Below, in pieces: positions 16,891 through 26,967 of a DNA stretch of 64,000 nucleotides. The stretch is from Streptomyces lateritius (GTDB taxonomy: Bacteria; Actinomycetota; Actinomycetes; Streptomycetales; Streptomycetaceae), in the NCBI RefSeq assembly GCF_014649715.1, contig NZ_BMTO01000003.1, positions 155,396 through 219,395 of the forward strand. Direction: 5' to 3'. Below the pieces are notes generated by a model, which had not been told where the DNA came from, searched no databases, and saw nothing but the letters and a program-made list of their open reading frames with translations. A program made the translations under genes and the position numbers. Each line of letters starts with the position of its first letter. Position 1 is the first letter of the stretch.

Positions 16891-17664
16891 ATGATGTCGT
16901 CTCCGCCCCCTTCCGCCTCCCTCTCGTCAGTGGGTGCCCGCTTGCGGCTGCTCGGACAATTCCGTCTCGAGTACGACGCCGCACCGGTCGAACTGTGCGG
17001 AAACGCGCAACGCCTGCTGGCCTTCGTCGGCCTGCACGGGCGCGTCAGCCGTTCCGCCCTCGCCGGCGCCCTCTGGCCCGACGTGCCGGAGGAGCGGGCC
17101 CGGGGGAGCCTGCGTACGGCGCTGTGGAAGCTGCCGCGCGGTGACCGGCCGCTCCTGTGCTGCACCCGGGAGACGATGGACATCGCCGATGGCGTCCACG
17201 TGGACGCCCATGTCCTGGCCGACACCGCGCTGAGGGTCCTGCACTCCCGCGACCCGCTCCCGGACCCCCGCGGGTTGCTGGACCTGCTCGTCGGCGCGGA
17301 CCTGCTTCCCGGCTGGGACGACGAGTGGATCGTCCTTGAGCGCGAATGGCTGCGCCAGATGCGCCTCCTCGCCCTGGATGTCCTCTCAGAGCGCCTGGCC
17401 CGACAGGGTCGGTCGGCGCTCGCCCTGGAGGCCGCGCTGGCGAGCGTGGGGATGGAGCCGCTCAGGGAGAGCGCCCACAGGGCGGTGGTGTCCGCGCACC
17501 TCGCTGAGGGGAATCTGACCGAGGCCGTCCGGCGCTACGACACGTTCCGCGGCCTGCTGCGCAGGGAGCTCGGCGTCGAGCCCTCCCTGCGCTTCACCCG
17601 GATGATCCCGCTGACGGTCAGTTCTTCCGCATCACCGAGGGGGCGTTCCCGGCCGGGTCGGTGA
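16891..17664 (+). CDS. SARP-family transcriptional regulator (short form), copy 2
   Basis: Starts at ATGATG with GGGAG upstream; the longer open frame back to 16,063 is non-coding antisense of the NlpC-like gene. The winged helix ([12 protein letters not shown], then [12 protein letters not shown]) and BTAD domain align residue for residue with the first SARP, and long blocks such as [20 protein letters not shown] are identical. The two are evidently duplicates bracketing one regulon. The last 20 or so residues read into the remnant of a VOC gene on the other strand, so the native C-terminus has probably been replaced. Divergent from the NlpC/PatG-like unit, which is a likely target. Confidence 0.85.
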   Translation: MMSSPPPSASLSSVGARLRLLGQFRLEYDAAPVELCGNAQRLLAFVGLHGRVSRSALAGALWPDVPEERARGSLRTALWKLPRGDRPLLCCTRETMDIADGVHVDAHVLADTALRVLHSRDPLPDPRGLLDLLVGADLLPGWDDEWIVLEREWLRQMRLLALDVLSERLARQGRSALALEAALASVGMEPLRESAHRAVVSAHLAEGNLTEAVRRYDTFRGLLRRELGVEPSLRFTRMIPLTVSSSASPRGRSRPGR

Positions 17665-17800
17665 ACCAGGCGATTGCGTGGCGATCGAACTCGGGGTAGC
17701 GCTCCAGGGCCACGCCACGCATGGCCAGTTCGTCGACTTCGATGTCGATGCCATCCACGGGAAGTTCAGGATGGGCGCACGCACCGATGGGGCGCATTGG
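17618..17800 (-). pseudogene. Remnant of a VOC (glyoxalase-fold) protein
   Basis: Only the C-terminal third survives: [20 protein letters not shown], then [18 protein letters not shown] and a stop. This is the usual ending of VOC/glyoxalase-family proteins (AWFxDPxGN). The preceding PILNF segment is in another frame, showing a one-base shift near 17,765, and nothing further upstream resembles the family. The 3' end overlaps the end of the second SARP gene. It marks the start of the decay scar that continues to about 19.2 kb. Confidence 0.6.
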
Positions 17801-18099
17801 GACGTGCTGGGGCGTGCGCCCGTGCGCCCCGCGCGCGCACTCGGTTCGGGGCGTTGCATCGCGGGTCCTACACGCGGGCAGGGACACCGGTCGTGACCGT
17901 CCTCAACTCCATGGCGCACTGGGTGCGATGGGGGCGCGAGCCGAGGGCTCTGGCCCTCGGGAGGGCCTTCCGATTGCTCGTTCGAAACGTCCTAAGAGGG
18001 TGTCTCACGTGGCAAGTTTCGCGAGCTTCTTGTAGAAGGTGAGTGCATCGGCCATGCCAGTCCTCGGCTCGGCCGGTCGTTGCGGACCACGTACCGGAT

Positions 18100-18545
18100 C
18101 TTGAGACCACGCCGCCGTCACCATCCCCGCCCACGCCCTGGCCCTGCGCGCACCCTGGCCTGACGCGGCAACCAGCCCTGCACACAAGGCCGAAGGCGCT
18201 GAAGGCGTCGGGCGTAGCCGGCCGGTCCTGCTGCTCGCCGCCGCCTTCACCCTGTCCGGCTTCGCGATGTACGCCGTCGTCGTCGCCCTCGTCCCCCTTC
18301 TCCTGGAACGCGGGTACACCACAAGTCAGGCCGCCTGGGCCCTCGGCCTCGGTGGCGCCGGACAGACCCTCGGCCGCACCCTGTACGCCGCCCTTGCCCG
18401 CCGAACCGAAGCGGCGACGCGGACGACGGTCCTCATCGCGCTCGGTGGCCTCACCAACGCCGCCGTCGCCGCAGTGCCCGGCCCTTACGCCCCTGCTCAT
18501 CGCCGTATCAGTCGCGGTCGGCATGGTCCGCGGCAACCTCACCCT
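18100..18545 (+). pseudogene. Remnant of an MFS transporter
   Basis: An internal fragment of a major facilitator: LLLAAAFTLSGFAMYAVVVA and the conserved ALGLGGAGQTLGRTLY loop are intact. A one-base shift near 18,480 moves the continuation LLIAVSVAVGMVRGNLTL into another frame, where it stops matching abruptly at about 18,545. An in-frame stop lies just upstream of 18,100. Both ends are missing, so this cannot be functional. The 3' breakpoint coincides with the end of the opposing hypothetical gene, suggesting one deletion or insertion event removed sequence from both. Confidence 0.65.
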
Positions 18546-19226
18546 ATGCTGGCATACTCGTGCACGAGCTGGTGTTTGTCGTCGATCGACTCCAGTGCGG
18601 ACACGAGGCTTCGCCACCGTTCTAGGTCCCCCTTGGCATACGGATACTTCAGTCCGCGAACCTGTTCGAGGGTTGTCGTCGCCGTGAGGTTCGCCTGCAC
18701 CAGGCGCAGGGCATCCCCGGGCACGAGGTGCGGAACGCCAAGGCTGTCTTCGATGAACGCCAGTCCATCCCTCATCTCATCTAGGCGAGCGTGCAGATAT
18801 TGGACGAGGGCACTGCGCACCTGGGGCAGGTCGAGTCCCACTTCGCGGCGGAGCTGCGCGGCGATCCTCTGCGGAAGGTCCTGTCTCACGAGCCCGAGCG
18901 GACCATCGGCGCTGGCGTACTTCTTGAGCTCCGGGCCGAGTTCAGAGGGGGAGCCGTACGCCATGTACAGCTGACGGTAGGAGTCCAACGCGGTGCAAGC
19001 GGAGTCGAAGTAGATCAGGGCGGCGGGTTTGATGACTTCGGGCCTACATCTCGTTGCGGTACTTGTGCAGCTTTTCCAGGACGGGGCCGAGTGCAGCGTC
19101 CAAGGTTCCACGCTCGACGAGAAAAGCCACCTTGGCGTCGAAGTTGCGCTCGATCTTGTTCAGCTCGGACTGGCGCCTGCGCGCCGAGTTGATATTGGTG
19201 CGGGTCTCGTCGGAGTGCGATTCCAC
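18539..19226 (-). pseudogene. Hypothetical protein gene split by a small deletion
   Basis: Two open segments on the minus strand read as one protein. The first, from a GTG at 19,226, runs ESHSDETRTNINSARRRQSE to LEKLHKYRNEM and hits a stop. The second resumes in another frame with PEVIKPAALIYFDSACTALD and continues to 18,539. A short loss near 19,045 (about 20 nt, judging from the missing residues between them) explains the break. I recognise the KYRNEM...AALIYFD arrangement as a recurring hypothetical helical protein of actinomycetes but know no function. The 3' end meets the MFS remnant, so it may be truncated there too. Confidence 0.5.
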
Positions 19227-19815
19227 GGGCAAGATGGCTCCTCGAGGCTGGCCTGAGCCTGATCGCGACATTGGGCCGTGCGCTGCTCGGACCGGATTCG
19301 AAACACTGGTGGCACCCGCCCTGTGCCACCGCCAAGAGTCACCGGACGAGCTACAGCTATGGTCATGAGAATCGCCGGTTTGGGTAACCGGCGATCCGCT
19401 GCTACGTTGCCGCGCCGCTTCGGTCCCCAGATTCATCGTTGCACCAGAGGGCCTCCTTCCTCCTTTGAGACGGAAGAGGGGGACTGCCCCTCTGACCTAT
19501 GGTGCTGCGCAGGCCGGCTTCCCGTCGACCGGCCCTCGCTCCCGACCGCCGTCCAGGCCGCCAGAGTGACGGTGATCACGGACGCCGTTCGCAGGGTGCT
19601 GCGTACGCTTGTGTAGTCGTCGCGGTGGGGTCGCGAGAGCGGGCGAAGCCCTCCCTCAGTCACCTGATGATGCGTCAGGAAAGTCAGCAAGTGGTCAGCA
19701 TGAGTCCTGGAAAACCTGGGGAATGCCGGCCGAACGCGCGACTCGTTGTAGGGTAAGGAAACCGCCCTTGACCTGCAAAAACGCAGGCAGGGAGCCTAGA
19801 TCCAGGAGTACCTCG
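19227..19815 (+). other. 589-nt interval without a convincing gene
   Basis: Short open frames here have no family resemblance. It contains an inverted repeat at 19308-19330 (GGTGGCA...TGCCACC), a perfect hairpin at 19371-19395, a weaker one near 19465-19485 (AGAGGGG...CCCCTCT), and the upstream region of panD. The panD ribosome site is AGGAG at 19803. A GGAAT/GTT pair at 19720-19747 resembles a thiol-stress sigma promoter, but the spacing is off by one or two. Confidence 0.5.
19371..19395. terminator. Perfect 10-bp hairpin
   Basis: ATCGCCGGTT, loop TGGGT, AACCGGCGAT: a flawless stem in the gene-poor scar, with no following T tract. It is a plausible intrinsic terminator of the streptomycete type or a leftover of a mobile element end. 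Confidence 0.4.
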
Positions 19816-20241
19816 ATGCTTCGCACCATGTTCAAGTCCAAGATCCACCGGGCCACTGTGACCCAGGCCGATCTCCACTACGTCGGCTCCGTCACCGTCG
19901 ACGCCGCGCTCATGGAGGCGGCCGATCTGCTGCCCGGGGAGCTCGTGCACATCGTCGACATCGACAACGGTGCCCGGCTCGAGACCTACGTCATCGAGGG
20001 GGAGCGGGGGTCCGGGGTGATCGGGATCAACGGGGCCGCCGCCCATCTCGTGCACCCCGGTGACCTGGTGATTCTCATCAGTTACGCGCAGGTCGAGGAC
20101 GCCGAGGCGCGGGCGCTCGTGCCGCGGGTGGTGCATGTGGACGCGGACAACCGGATCGTCGAGCTCGGCTCCGACGCCTCCGCGCCGGTGCCCGGCAGCG
20201 ACACCCTGCGCAGCCCGCACGCCGTACCCGCCCAGGTCTGA
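19816..20241 (+). CDS. panD: Aspartate 1-decarboxylase
   Basis: Converts L-aspartate to beta-alanine for pantothenate and coenzyme A synthesis. The 141-residue proenzyme has the self-cleavage Gly24-Ser25 in HYVGSVTVD, which generates the pyruvoyl cofactor on Ser25, plus the conserved Lys9, His11 and the [17 protein letters not shown] block. Start ATG has AGGAG 8 nt upstream and gives [20 protein letters not shown], the normal N-terminus; the longer in-frame start at 19609 is not needed. A GNAT gene follows after 25 nt. Confidence 0.95.
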   Translation: MLRTMFKSKIHRATVTQADLHYVGSVTVDAALMEAADLLPGELVHIVDIDNGARLETYVIEGERGSGVIGINGAAAHLVHPGDLVILISYAQVEDAEARALVPRVVHVDADNRIVELGSDASAPVPGSDTLRSPHAVPAQV

Positions 20242-20266
20242 TCGAACTCCGAGGGAGACGCACTGC

Positions 20267-20626
20267 ATGGCAGCAGCGCTGGAGATCCGCGACGACCGGG
20301 AGAAGGGGCGCCTGGAGGCGTTCGAGGGGGACACCCGCGTGGGTGTCGTCGTCTACTTCGTCCTGGACGCCGAGCCGCGCGCCCTCGTCGCCGTGCACAC
20401 CCTCGTCGAGGAGGGTCACGAGGGCAAGGGCATCGCCGGGTCTCTGGTGCGCGAGTTCTACGCCCTCGCGGCCCGTGAGAGCGTCCCGGTCGTGCCGCTC
20501 TGCCCGTACGCCGCCAAGTGGGCCGAGAAGCACCCCGACGAGGCCCCGGAGCCGCCGGCCGAGGTCGTCCACGCGGCCAAGGCGCAGCTCAAGGCGACCC
20601 CCCGAGCTGTGGTGACCGGCCGCTGA
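20267..20626 (+). CDS. GNAT-family N-acetyltransferase (YjdJ-like)
   Basis: A 119-residue single-domain protein of the short GCN5-related type. LEAFEGDTRVGVVVYFVLD forms the first strands, HTLVEEGHEGKGIAGSLVRE is the acetyl-CoA binding motif A, and VVPLCPYAAKWAEKHPD is the typical ending of the YjdJ/YidJ subgroup. The acceptor is unknown. GAGGGAG lies upstream of the ATG, and the 25-nt gap to panD suggests co-transcription. Confidence 0.85.
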   Translation: MAAALEIRDDREKGRLEAFEGDTRVGVVVYFVLDAEPRALVAVHTLVEEGHEGKGIAGSLVREFYALAARESVPVVPLCPYAAKWAEKHPDEAPEPPAEVVHAAKAQLKATPRAVVTGR

Positions 20627-20751
20627 ACGCGTCCCCGGCGGGCTCCTCCACCCGCCGGGCGGCGACCCGGATGAATGCGCCCGGCGGGCGCGGGCACACG
20701 CTCCGGGAGACCCTGGAGCCGTACGGCCCCCACCCGATCGAGAGGCCCGTC

Positions 20752-20934
20752 ATGACCCACCCGTACCCCGACCCGGTGCCCCCTTCGCCGGTGCCGCCGC
20801 CGGGTCCCGTCCCGCCTCCGACGCCGGGCCCCGTTCCCGTGCCGCCGCCCAACCCGGTCCCCGAGCCGCCGCCGGGGCCCACCCCCGTACCGGAACCGGA
20901 GCCTCAGCCTCAACCGGGTCCCGCGGGACTCTGA
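20752..20934 (+). CDS. Proline-rich 60-aa peptide
   Basis: After MTHPYPDP the product is almost entirely Pro with Val, Gly and Glu (PVPPP and PEPEPQPQP runs). No signal peptide or domain. The ATG has a weak GAGAGG upstream. The frame ends just before a strong hairpin at 20959, which supports a transcribed unit, but such composition also arises by chance in GC-rich DNA. A disordered peptide of unknown role at best. Confidence 0.4.
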   Translation: MTHPYPDPVPPSPVPPPGPVPPPTPGPVPVPPPNPVPEPPPGPTPVPEPEPQPQPGPAGL

Positions 20935-20945
20935 CTCGCCCGTGA

Positions 20946-23219
<2,274 letters not shown>

Positions 23220-23336
23220 ACATACAACGATCTCTCTTCCGGGCGTTCACGTCGTCGTACCTGGGAACGCGTTCCGTCGTACTGCCGCCGCAGTACGAGT
23301 CGGTGACGTACGCCTGGAGATGTACGCCCGCGCTGG

Positions 23337-24059
23337 TCAGGAGGGGTCGAACGCGACCTTTCCGGTATCCAGGTCGAAGCGGGCGCCGGCGATCCGGGCC
23401 TTGCCGAAAGCCTCATCCCGAGCCAGCCGCCCCCGTATTCGGGCCACATTGGCCCGCACCGTGTTCTCGACCCAGTCGCCGGGCAGGCCCCGGGTCGCGC
23501 GGGCGGCCGGGGCGATCTCCTCCACGACGCGGGCCAGGTGCCCCTCGACCGGCTTTCCGGTGCGGACGTACTCCACGGCGGCTGTCGCCGCCCCGCACCG
23601 CTCGTGCCCGAGCACCACGACCAAGGGGACCCCCAGCTCCTCGACGCCGAACTGGATCGAGCCGAGCACCGCCTCGTCGAGCGCCTGACCGGCCGACCGG
23701 ATCGCCAGCAGATCCCCGAGGCCCTGGTCGAACACCAGCTCCGGCGGGACCCGCGAGTCCACACAGCCGAGCACGAGGGCGAAGGGGTGCTGGGAGACGG
23801 CGACGGCCGCGCGCCGAGCGGCGTCCTCGTGCGGGTGGATCTCCCGCAGGGCGGCGAACCGGGCGTTCCCGGCGCGCAGTTCGGCCAGCGCCCGGGCCGC
23901 GGTCGACGGCTTCCCGGTACGCACGGTGGCGGCCCGGGCGGCGGGAGCGGCCGCCGCCACCGTGGCGGCGGCCGTCAGAGCCAGCACCGCGCTCCGCCGC
24001 GAAAGAGGCCGCGAGAGAGAAGGGGAGGGGAAGGGCGAAGGGGAAGGTGAAGTGGTCAT
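23337..24059 (-). CDS. Exported beta-carbonic anhydrase
   Basis: A 240-residue protein with a beta-class carbonic anhydrase core, catalysing CO2/bicarbonate interconversion. Zinc ligands are Cys99 (CVDSR, with Asp101), His152 and Cys155 (VLGHERCGA). The N-terminus is a probable Tat signal: a twin arginine at 21-22 (SRRSAVLAL), a hydrophobic stretch, and an APAARAA cleavage region near 42, so it acts outside the membrane, unlike the cytoplasmic housekeeping form. Start ATG at 24,059 was chosen over upstream in-frame codons because it puts the Tat motif near the N-terminus. Divergent from the FhuF-like gene. Confidence 0.88.
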   Translation of the reverse strand: MTTSPSPSPFPSPSLSRPLSRRSAVLALTAAATVAAAAPAARAATVRTGKPSTAARALAELRAGNARFAALREIHPHEDAARRAAVAVSQHPFALVLGCVDSRVPPELVFDQGLGDLLAIRSAGQALDEAVLGSIQFGVEELGVPLVVVLGHERCGAATAAVEYVRTGKPVEGHLARVVEEIAPAARATRGLPGDWVENTVRANVARIRGRLARDEAFGKARIAGARFDLDTGKVAFDPS

Positions 24060-24107
24060 GCGCCTGAGCGTTACGGTGAGCGGCGGGTGCGGGGACCCGC
24101 TTGGTCC

Positions 24108-24117
24108 GGTCATGACC
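24108..24117. promoter_or_regulatory. GGTCATGACC palindrome
   Basis: A perfect 10-nt palindrome followed at once by TGATCA and a GGTC half-site, in the 165-nt divergent gap between the carbonic anhydrase and FhuF-like genes. A possible operator; the regulator is unknown. Confidence 0.3.
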
Positions 24118-24224
24118 TGATCATGGTCAAGGGTGACCCGCACTTGACCGTCTCCATGCCGGGCGACCGTTCCAGGAGGCATTCGGACGGCGCGTCGGCC
24201 AGGCGGCAACGAGAGAGCGAGGCA

Positions 24225-24944
24225 GTGACGGTGGATCTCGACGAGAGCGCGTCGGTCGGCGGCTTCTTCGCCCTGCGCGCAGGCCCGCCCGGTGGCGACG
24301 GCTCCCATCGGCCGCTGGCGCGCCTTTACGCGGGCGAGACCGGCCCGCTGACCGCCCGTGTCGACACCGTCGCCGCCCGCCTCCGCACGCCCGAGCGCCG
24401 GGTCGCCGCCTCGATCGCCCACCTCGGGCTCGCCGCCCGGCTCTGGTCGACCGCGCTCGGTCCGGCCGCGCTGTACGGGAGGTTCCCCCGGCTCGACCCG
24501 GCGGAGCTGTACTGGGACGGGGCACTGACCTCGCCCGACGACCTGTGGTGGACGGGCAGCACCTCCCTCCCCGCCACGGTGGACCAGCTCCGCGCGACGG
24601 TCGTGGACGGTCATCTCGTACCGCTGTCCCGGGCGTTCCGCCAGGACGGACGGATCTCGCCCCGGCTCCTTCGGGGCAACGCCGGCTCCGCGCTGGCCGG
24701 GGCGCTGCGCGAGCTGATCCGCTGGTCCCACGCGCGGGACCGGCCCGAGGTCGCAGTCCGGGCCGCCGGACTCGTCTCGGGGCTCCTCGCCCACCCCGAC
24801 CTGGCCGGCACCGTCCGCGGACCCGCCCTGCGCCGCGCCACCTGCTGCCTCTACTACCGCTGCCCGGCGGGTGGTCTCTGCGGCGACTGTGTGTTCGAAC
24901 ACGCTCCCGGTTCAGGTTTGGAGACACGGCCTCCCGCTCCGTAA
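24225..24944 (+). CDS. FhuF-like (2Fe-2S) ferric-reductase-type protein
   Basis: A 239-residue protein ending in CCLYYRCPAGGLCGDC, the exact CC-x10-C-x2-C cluster ligand pattern of FhuF ferric-siderophore reductases. The rest is helical, with WWTGSTSLPA in the middle as in many actinobacterial relatives. Likely role: cytoplasmic reduction of iron bound to a siderophore, although no siderophore genes lie nearby. A GTG start at 24,225 with a GAGCGAGG ribosome site is preferred; an upstream in-frame ATG lacks one. Confidence 0.75.
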   Translation: MTVDLDESASVGGFFALRAGPPGGDGSHRPLARLYAGETGPLTARVDTVAARLRTPERRVAASIAHLGLAARLWSTALGPAALYGRFPRLDPAELYWDGALTSPDDLWWTGSTSLPATVDQLRATVVDGHLVPLSRAFRQDGRISPRLLRGNAGSALAGALRELIRWSHARDRPEVAVRAAGLVSGLLAHPDLAGTVRGPALRRATCCLYYRCPAGGLCGDCVFEHAPGSGLETRPPAP

Positions 24945-25004
24945 GGTTTTCCTTTTGGGACATGGGCGCGCGCGAGCGTACGAGCGATCGAGGAACGACA
25001 GGCC

Positions 25005-26480
25005 ATGACGGTGACCGAAGAATCCCAGGAGTACGGGCCGGGTATCGACCCCGAGCGCCTGGCCGTCTGCCTGAGCGTGCTCGACGAGCTCGACAAGCTG
25101 GACGTCGACCACCCGGACGCGATCGCCGTCCGGCGGGCCACCGCCGGGATCTACCGGACCGTGAAGCAGCGCCGCCGCCAGGAGCGCCGGGCCGCCAAGA
25201 CCGCCCACGACAAGGCCGTCACCGAGTCCACCGCCACCGGCTCCGCCCAGCGCATCGACGACGAGACCGAGGGCCTCCTGCCCTCCTCCGTGACCGAGGC
25301 CGGCCGGATCGCCGGGATACTCCAGCGGCCCCGCTCCTGCTACATCTGCAAGACGCGGTACGTCGAGGTCGACTACTTCTACCACCAGCTCTGCCAGGCC
25401 TGCGCCGCCGAGAACCGGGCCCGGCGTGACGCCCGCACGGACCTCTCCGGCAAGCGCGCGCTGCTCACCGGCGGCCGCGCCAAGATCGGCATGTACATCG
25501 CGCTGCGGCTGCTGCGCGACGGTGCGCACACCACCGTCACGACCCGCTTCCCCAAGGACGCCATCCGCCGCTTCAAGGCCATGGAGGACTCGGCGGAGTG
25601 GCTGCACCGCCTGGAGGTCGTCGGCATCGACCTGCGCGACCCGGCCCAGGCCGTGGCCCTCGCCGACCAGGTCGCCGAGGCCGGACCGCTGGACATCCTC
25701 ATCAACAACGCGACGCAGACCGTGCGCCGCCTGCCTTCCGCCTACGCCGCCCTGGTCGAGGGCGAGAGCGCCCCCCTGCCCGCCGGGGAGCTTCCCGCCC
25801 ATCACGTCATCGGCGCCTTCAACTCCGGCGCGGTGGACGGCCTCGCCGCGCTGCCCGTCGGTGTGAGCGGGCTCGACGCGCAGAAGGTCGCGGACCTCGC
25901 CCTGGTGGCGGGCAACGCCAGCGTGGCCCGTCACCTGGACGGGACCGCCATCGACGCCGGCGGCCTGGTGCCTGACGTCGTCGACACCAACACCTGGGTG
26001 CAGACCATCGAGCAGATCTCCCCGGTGGAGCTGCTCGAGACCCAGCTGTGCAACTACACGGCGCCGTTCATCCTGATCAGCAAGTTGCGCCCGGTGATGG
26101 CGGAGGCCGCCGCGAAGGCGTCCAGCGGTCGCTCGTACGTCGTCAACGTCTCGGCGATGGAGGGCGTCTTCGGCCGCGGGTACAAGGGCGCGGGGCACCC
26201 GAACACCAATGCCGCGAAGGCCGCGATGAACATGGTCACGCGGACCAGCGCCCAGGAGATGTTCCAGACCGACGGCATCCTCATGACCTCCGTCGACACC
26301 GGATGGATCACCGACGAGCGCCCGCACTTCGACAAGCTGCGCCTGGCCGACGAGGGCTTCCACGCCCCCCTCGATCTCGTCGACGGCGCGGCCCGCGTCT
26401 ACGACCCGGTCGTGCGCGGCGAGGCGGGCGAGGACCTGTACGGCTGCTTCCTCAAGGACTACGCGCCCGCCAACTGGTAA
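25005..26480 (+). CDS. SDR-family protein with N-terminal Cys4 motif
   Basis: A 491-residue protein. Residues 1-110 are helical and basic. Cys112, Cys115, Cys130 and Cys133 (CYIC and CQAC) form a probable zinc ribbon. From 148 on there is a Rossmann fold with the nucleotide loop TGGRAKIG (155-162) and NNATQ. The classical catalytic YxxxK is TNAAK here, so the tyrosine is replaced by threonine, although Ser in NVSAMEG and the lysine remain. This argues against a standard dehydrogenase and for an altered reaction or a binding role. GAGGAACGACAGG precedes the ATG. Confidence 0.8.
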   Translation: MTVTEESQEYGPGIDPERLAVCLSVLDELDKLDVDHPDAIAVRRATAGIYRTVKQRRRQERRAAKTAHDKAVTESTATGSAQRIDDETEGLLPSSVTEAGRIAGILQRPRSCYICKTRYVEVDYFYHQLCQACAAENRARRDARTDLSGKRALLTGGRAKIGMYIALRLLRDGAHTTVTTRFPKDAIRRFKAMEDSAEWLHRLEVVGIDLRDPAQAVALADQVAEAGPLDILINNATQTVRRLPSAYAALVEGESAPLPAGELPAHHVIGAFNSGAVDGLAALPVGVSGLDAQKVADLALVAGNASVARHLDGTAIDAGGLVPDVVDTNTWVQTIEQISPVELLETQLCNYTAPFILISKLRPVMAEAAAKASSGRSYVVNVSAMEGVFGRGYKGAGHPNTNAAKAAMNMVTRTSAQEMFQTDGILMTSVDTGWITDERPHFDKLRLADEGFHAPLDLVDGAARVYDPVVRGEAGEDLYGCFLKDYAPANW

Positions 26481-26715
26481 ATCGTTCACCCGCGCGGCAT
26501 TCACCCGATCGCGTCACACTTCCGAGCCCCATAGAGCGCGAGCGCGCTCATTTGGTTACTCTGATGTCCACGGTCGTCCACCGGGGTTTCACCAAACCCT
26601 CACGGTCGGCCTGGGGACTGGCCTGCCACCAAGGCCGCGGTCCCGCCCCCGAGAACGGCGCCACCGCGACCGAACGGCCATGTCCTCATTGGTACGCGAC
26701 ACAAGGGAGTGCGCG

Positions 26716-26886
26716 GTGACACCAGAACTGACGAAGCAGGAAAAGCGACCGGCCGAAAGTCCGGAGCGGCCCCGGCGGTCCGGCGAGCTGGGCAGCCTGG
26801 AAGTGTGGGCCCGTTCGGCCCCCATCCGGCTGGCGGGCTACGAGGAGGACCTCGCGGAGCCGCACATTCTGCCCGGTATCGACTGA
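26716..26886 (+). CDS. 56-aa peptide with conserved-looking acidic C-terminus
   Basis: GTG start with AAGGGAG 7 nt upstream. The product has a charged, Lys/Glu/Arg-rich N-terminal half and a distinct C-terminal half, LEVWARSAPIRLAGYEED followed by L-A-E-P-H-I-L-P-G-I-D. The leader-plus-core look is like RiPP precursors, and I believe similar short peptides occur in other Streptomyces, but I cannot name the family or a modifying enzyme. No signal peptide. It sits alone between the SDR gene (235 nt upstream) and a terminator at 26,909. Confidence 0.55.
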   Translation: MTPELTKQEKRPAESPERPRRSGELGSLEVWARSAPIRLAGYEEDLAEPHILPGID

Positions 26887-26908
26887 GTCGAACCTGTCGT
26901 TTCGTCCT

Positions 26909-26935
26909 GTGCCCCCGGCCGGATCCCGGGGGCAC
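26909..26935. terminator. Intrinsic terminator between convergent genes
   Basis: GTGCCCCCGG, loop of 7 nt, CCGGGGGCAC: a perfect 10-bp stem between the 56-aa peptide gene and the convergent lipase maturation factor gene. Could work in both directions. Confidence 0.6.
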
Positions 26936-26967
26936 CGGCATGTTCGGCTCTTGGGAGTGTCTCGCCC

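Noticed and set aside
18005..18055. Short minus-strand ORF MADALTFYKKLAKLAT
   Set aside because: Sixteen residues, no ribosome site, inside the decay scar; probably chance or a fragment end.
19280..19315. tRNA-like 3' end (TTCGAAT loop) as an integration site
   Set aside because: The flanking arms do not pair as a T-stem and no acceptor or anticodon arm can be folded.
19720..19747. SigR-type promoter (GGAAT...GTT) before panD
   Set aside because: Spacing between the elements is 20 nt rather than about 18, and panD has no obvious thiol-stress role; not strong enough to list as a feature.
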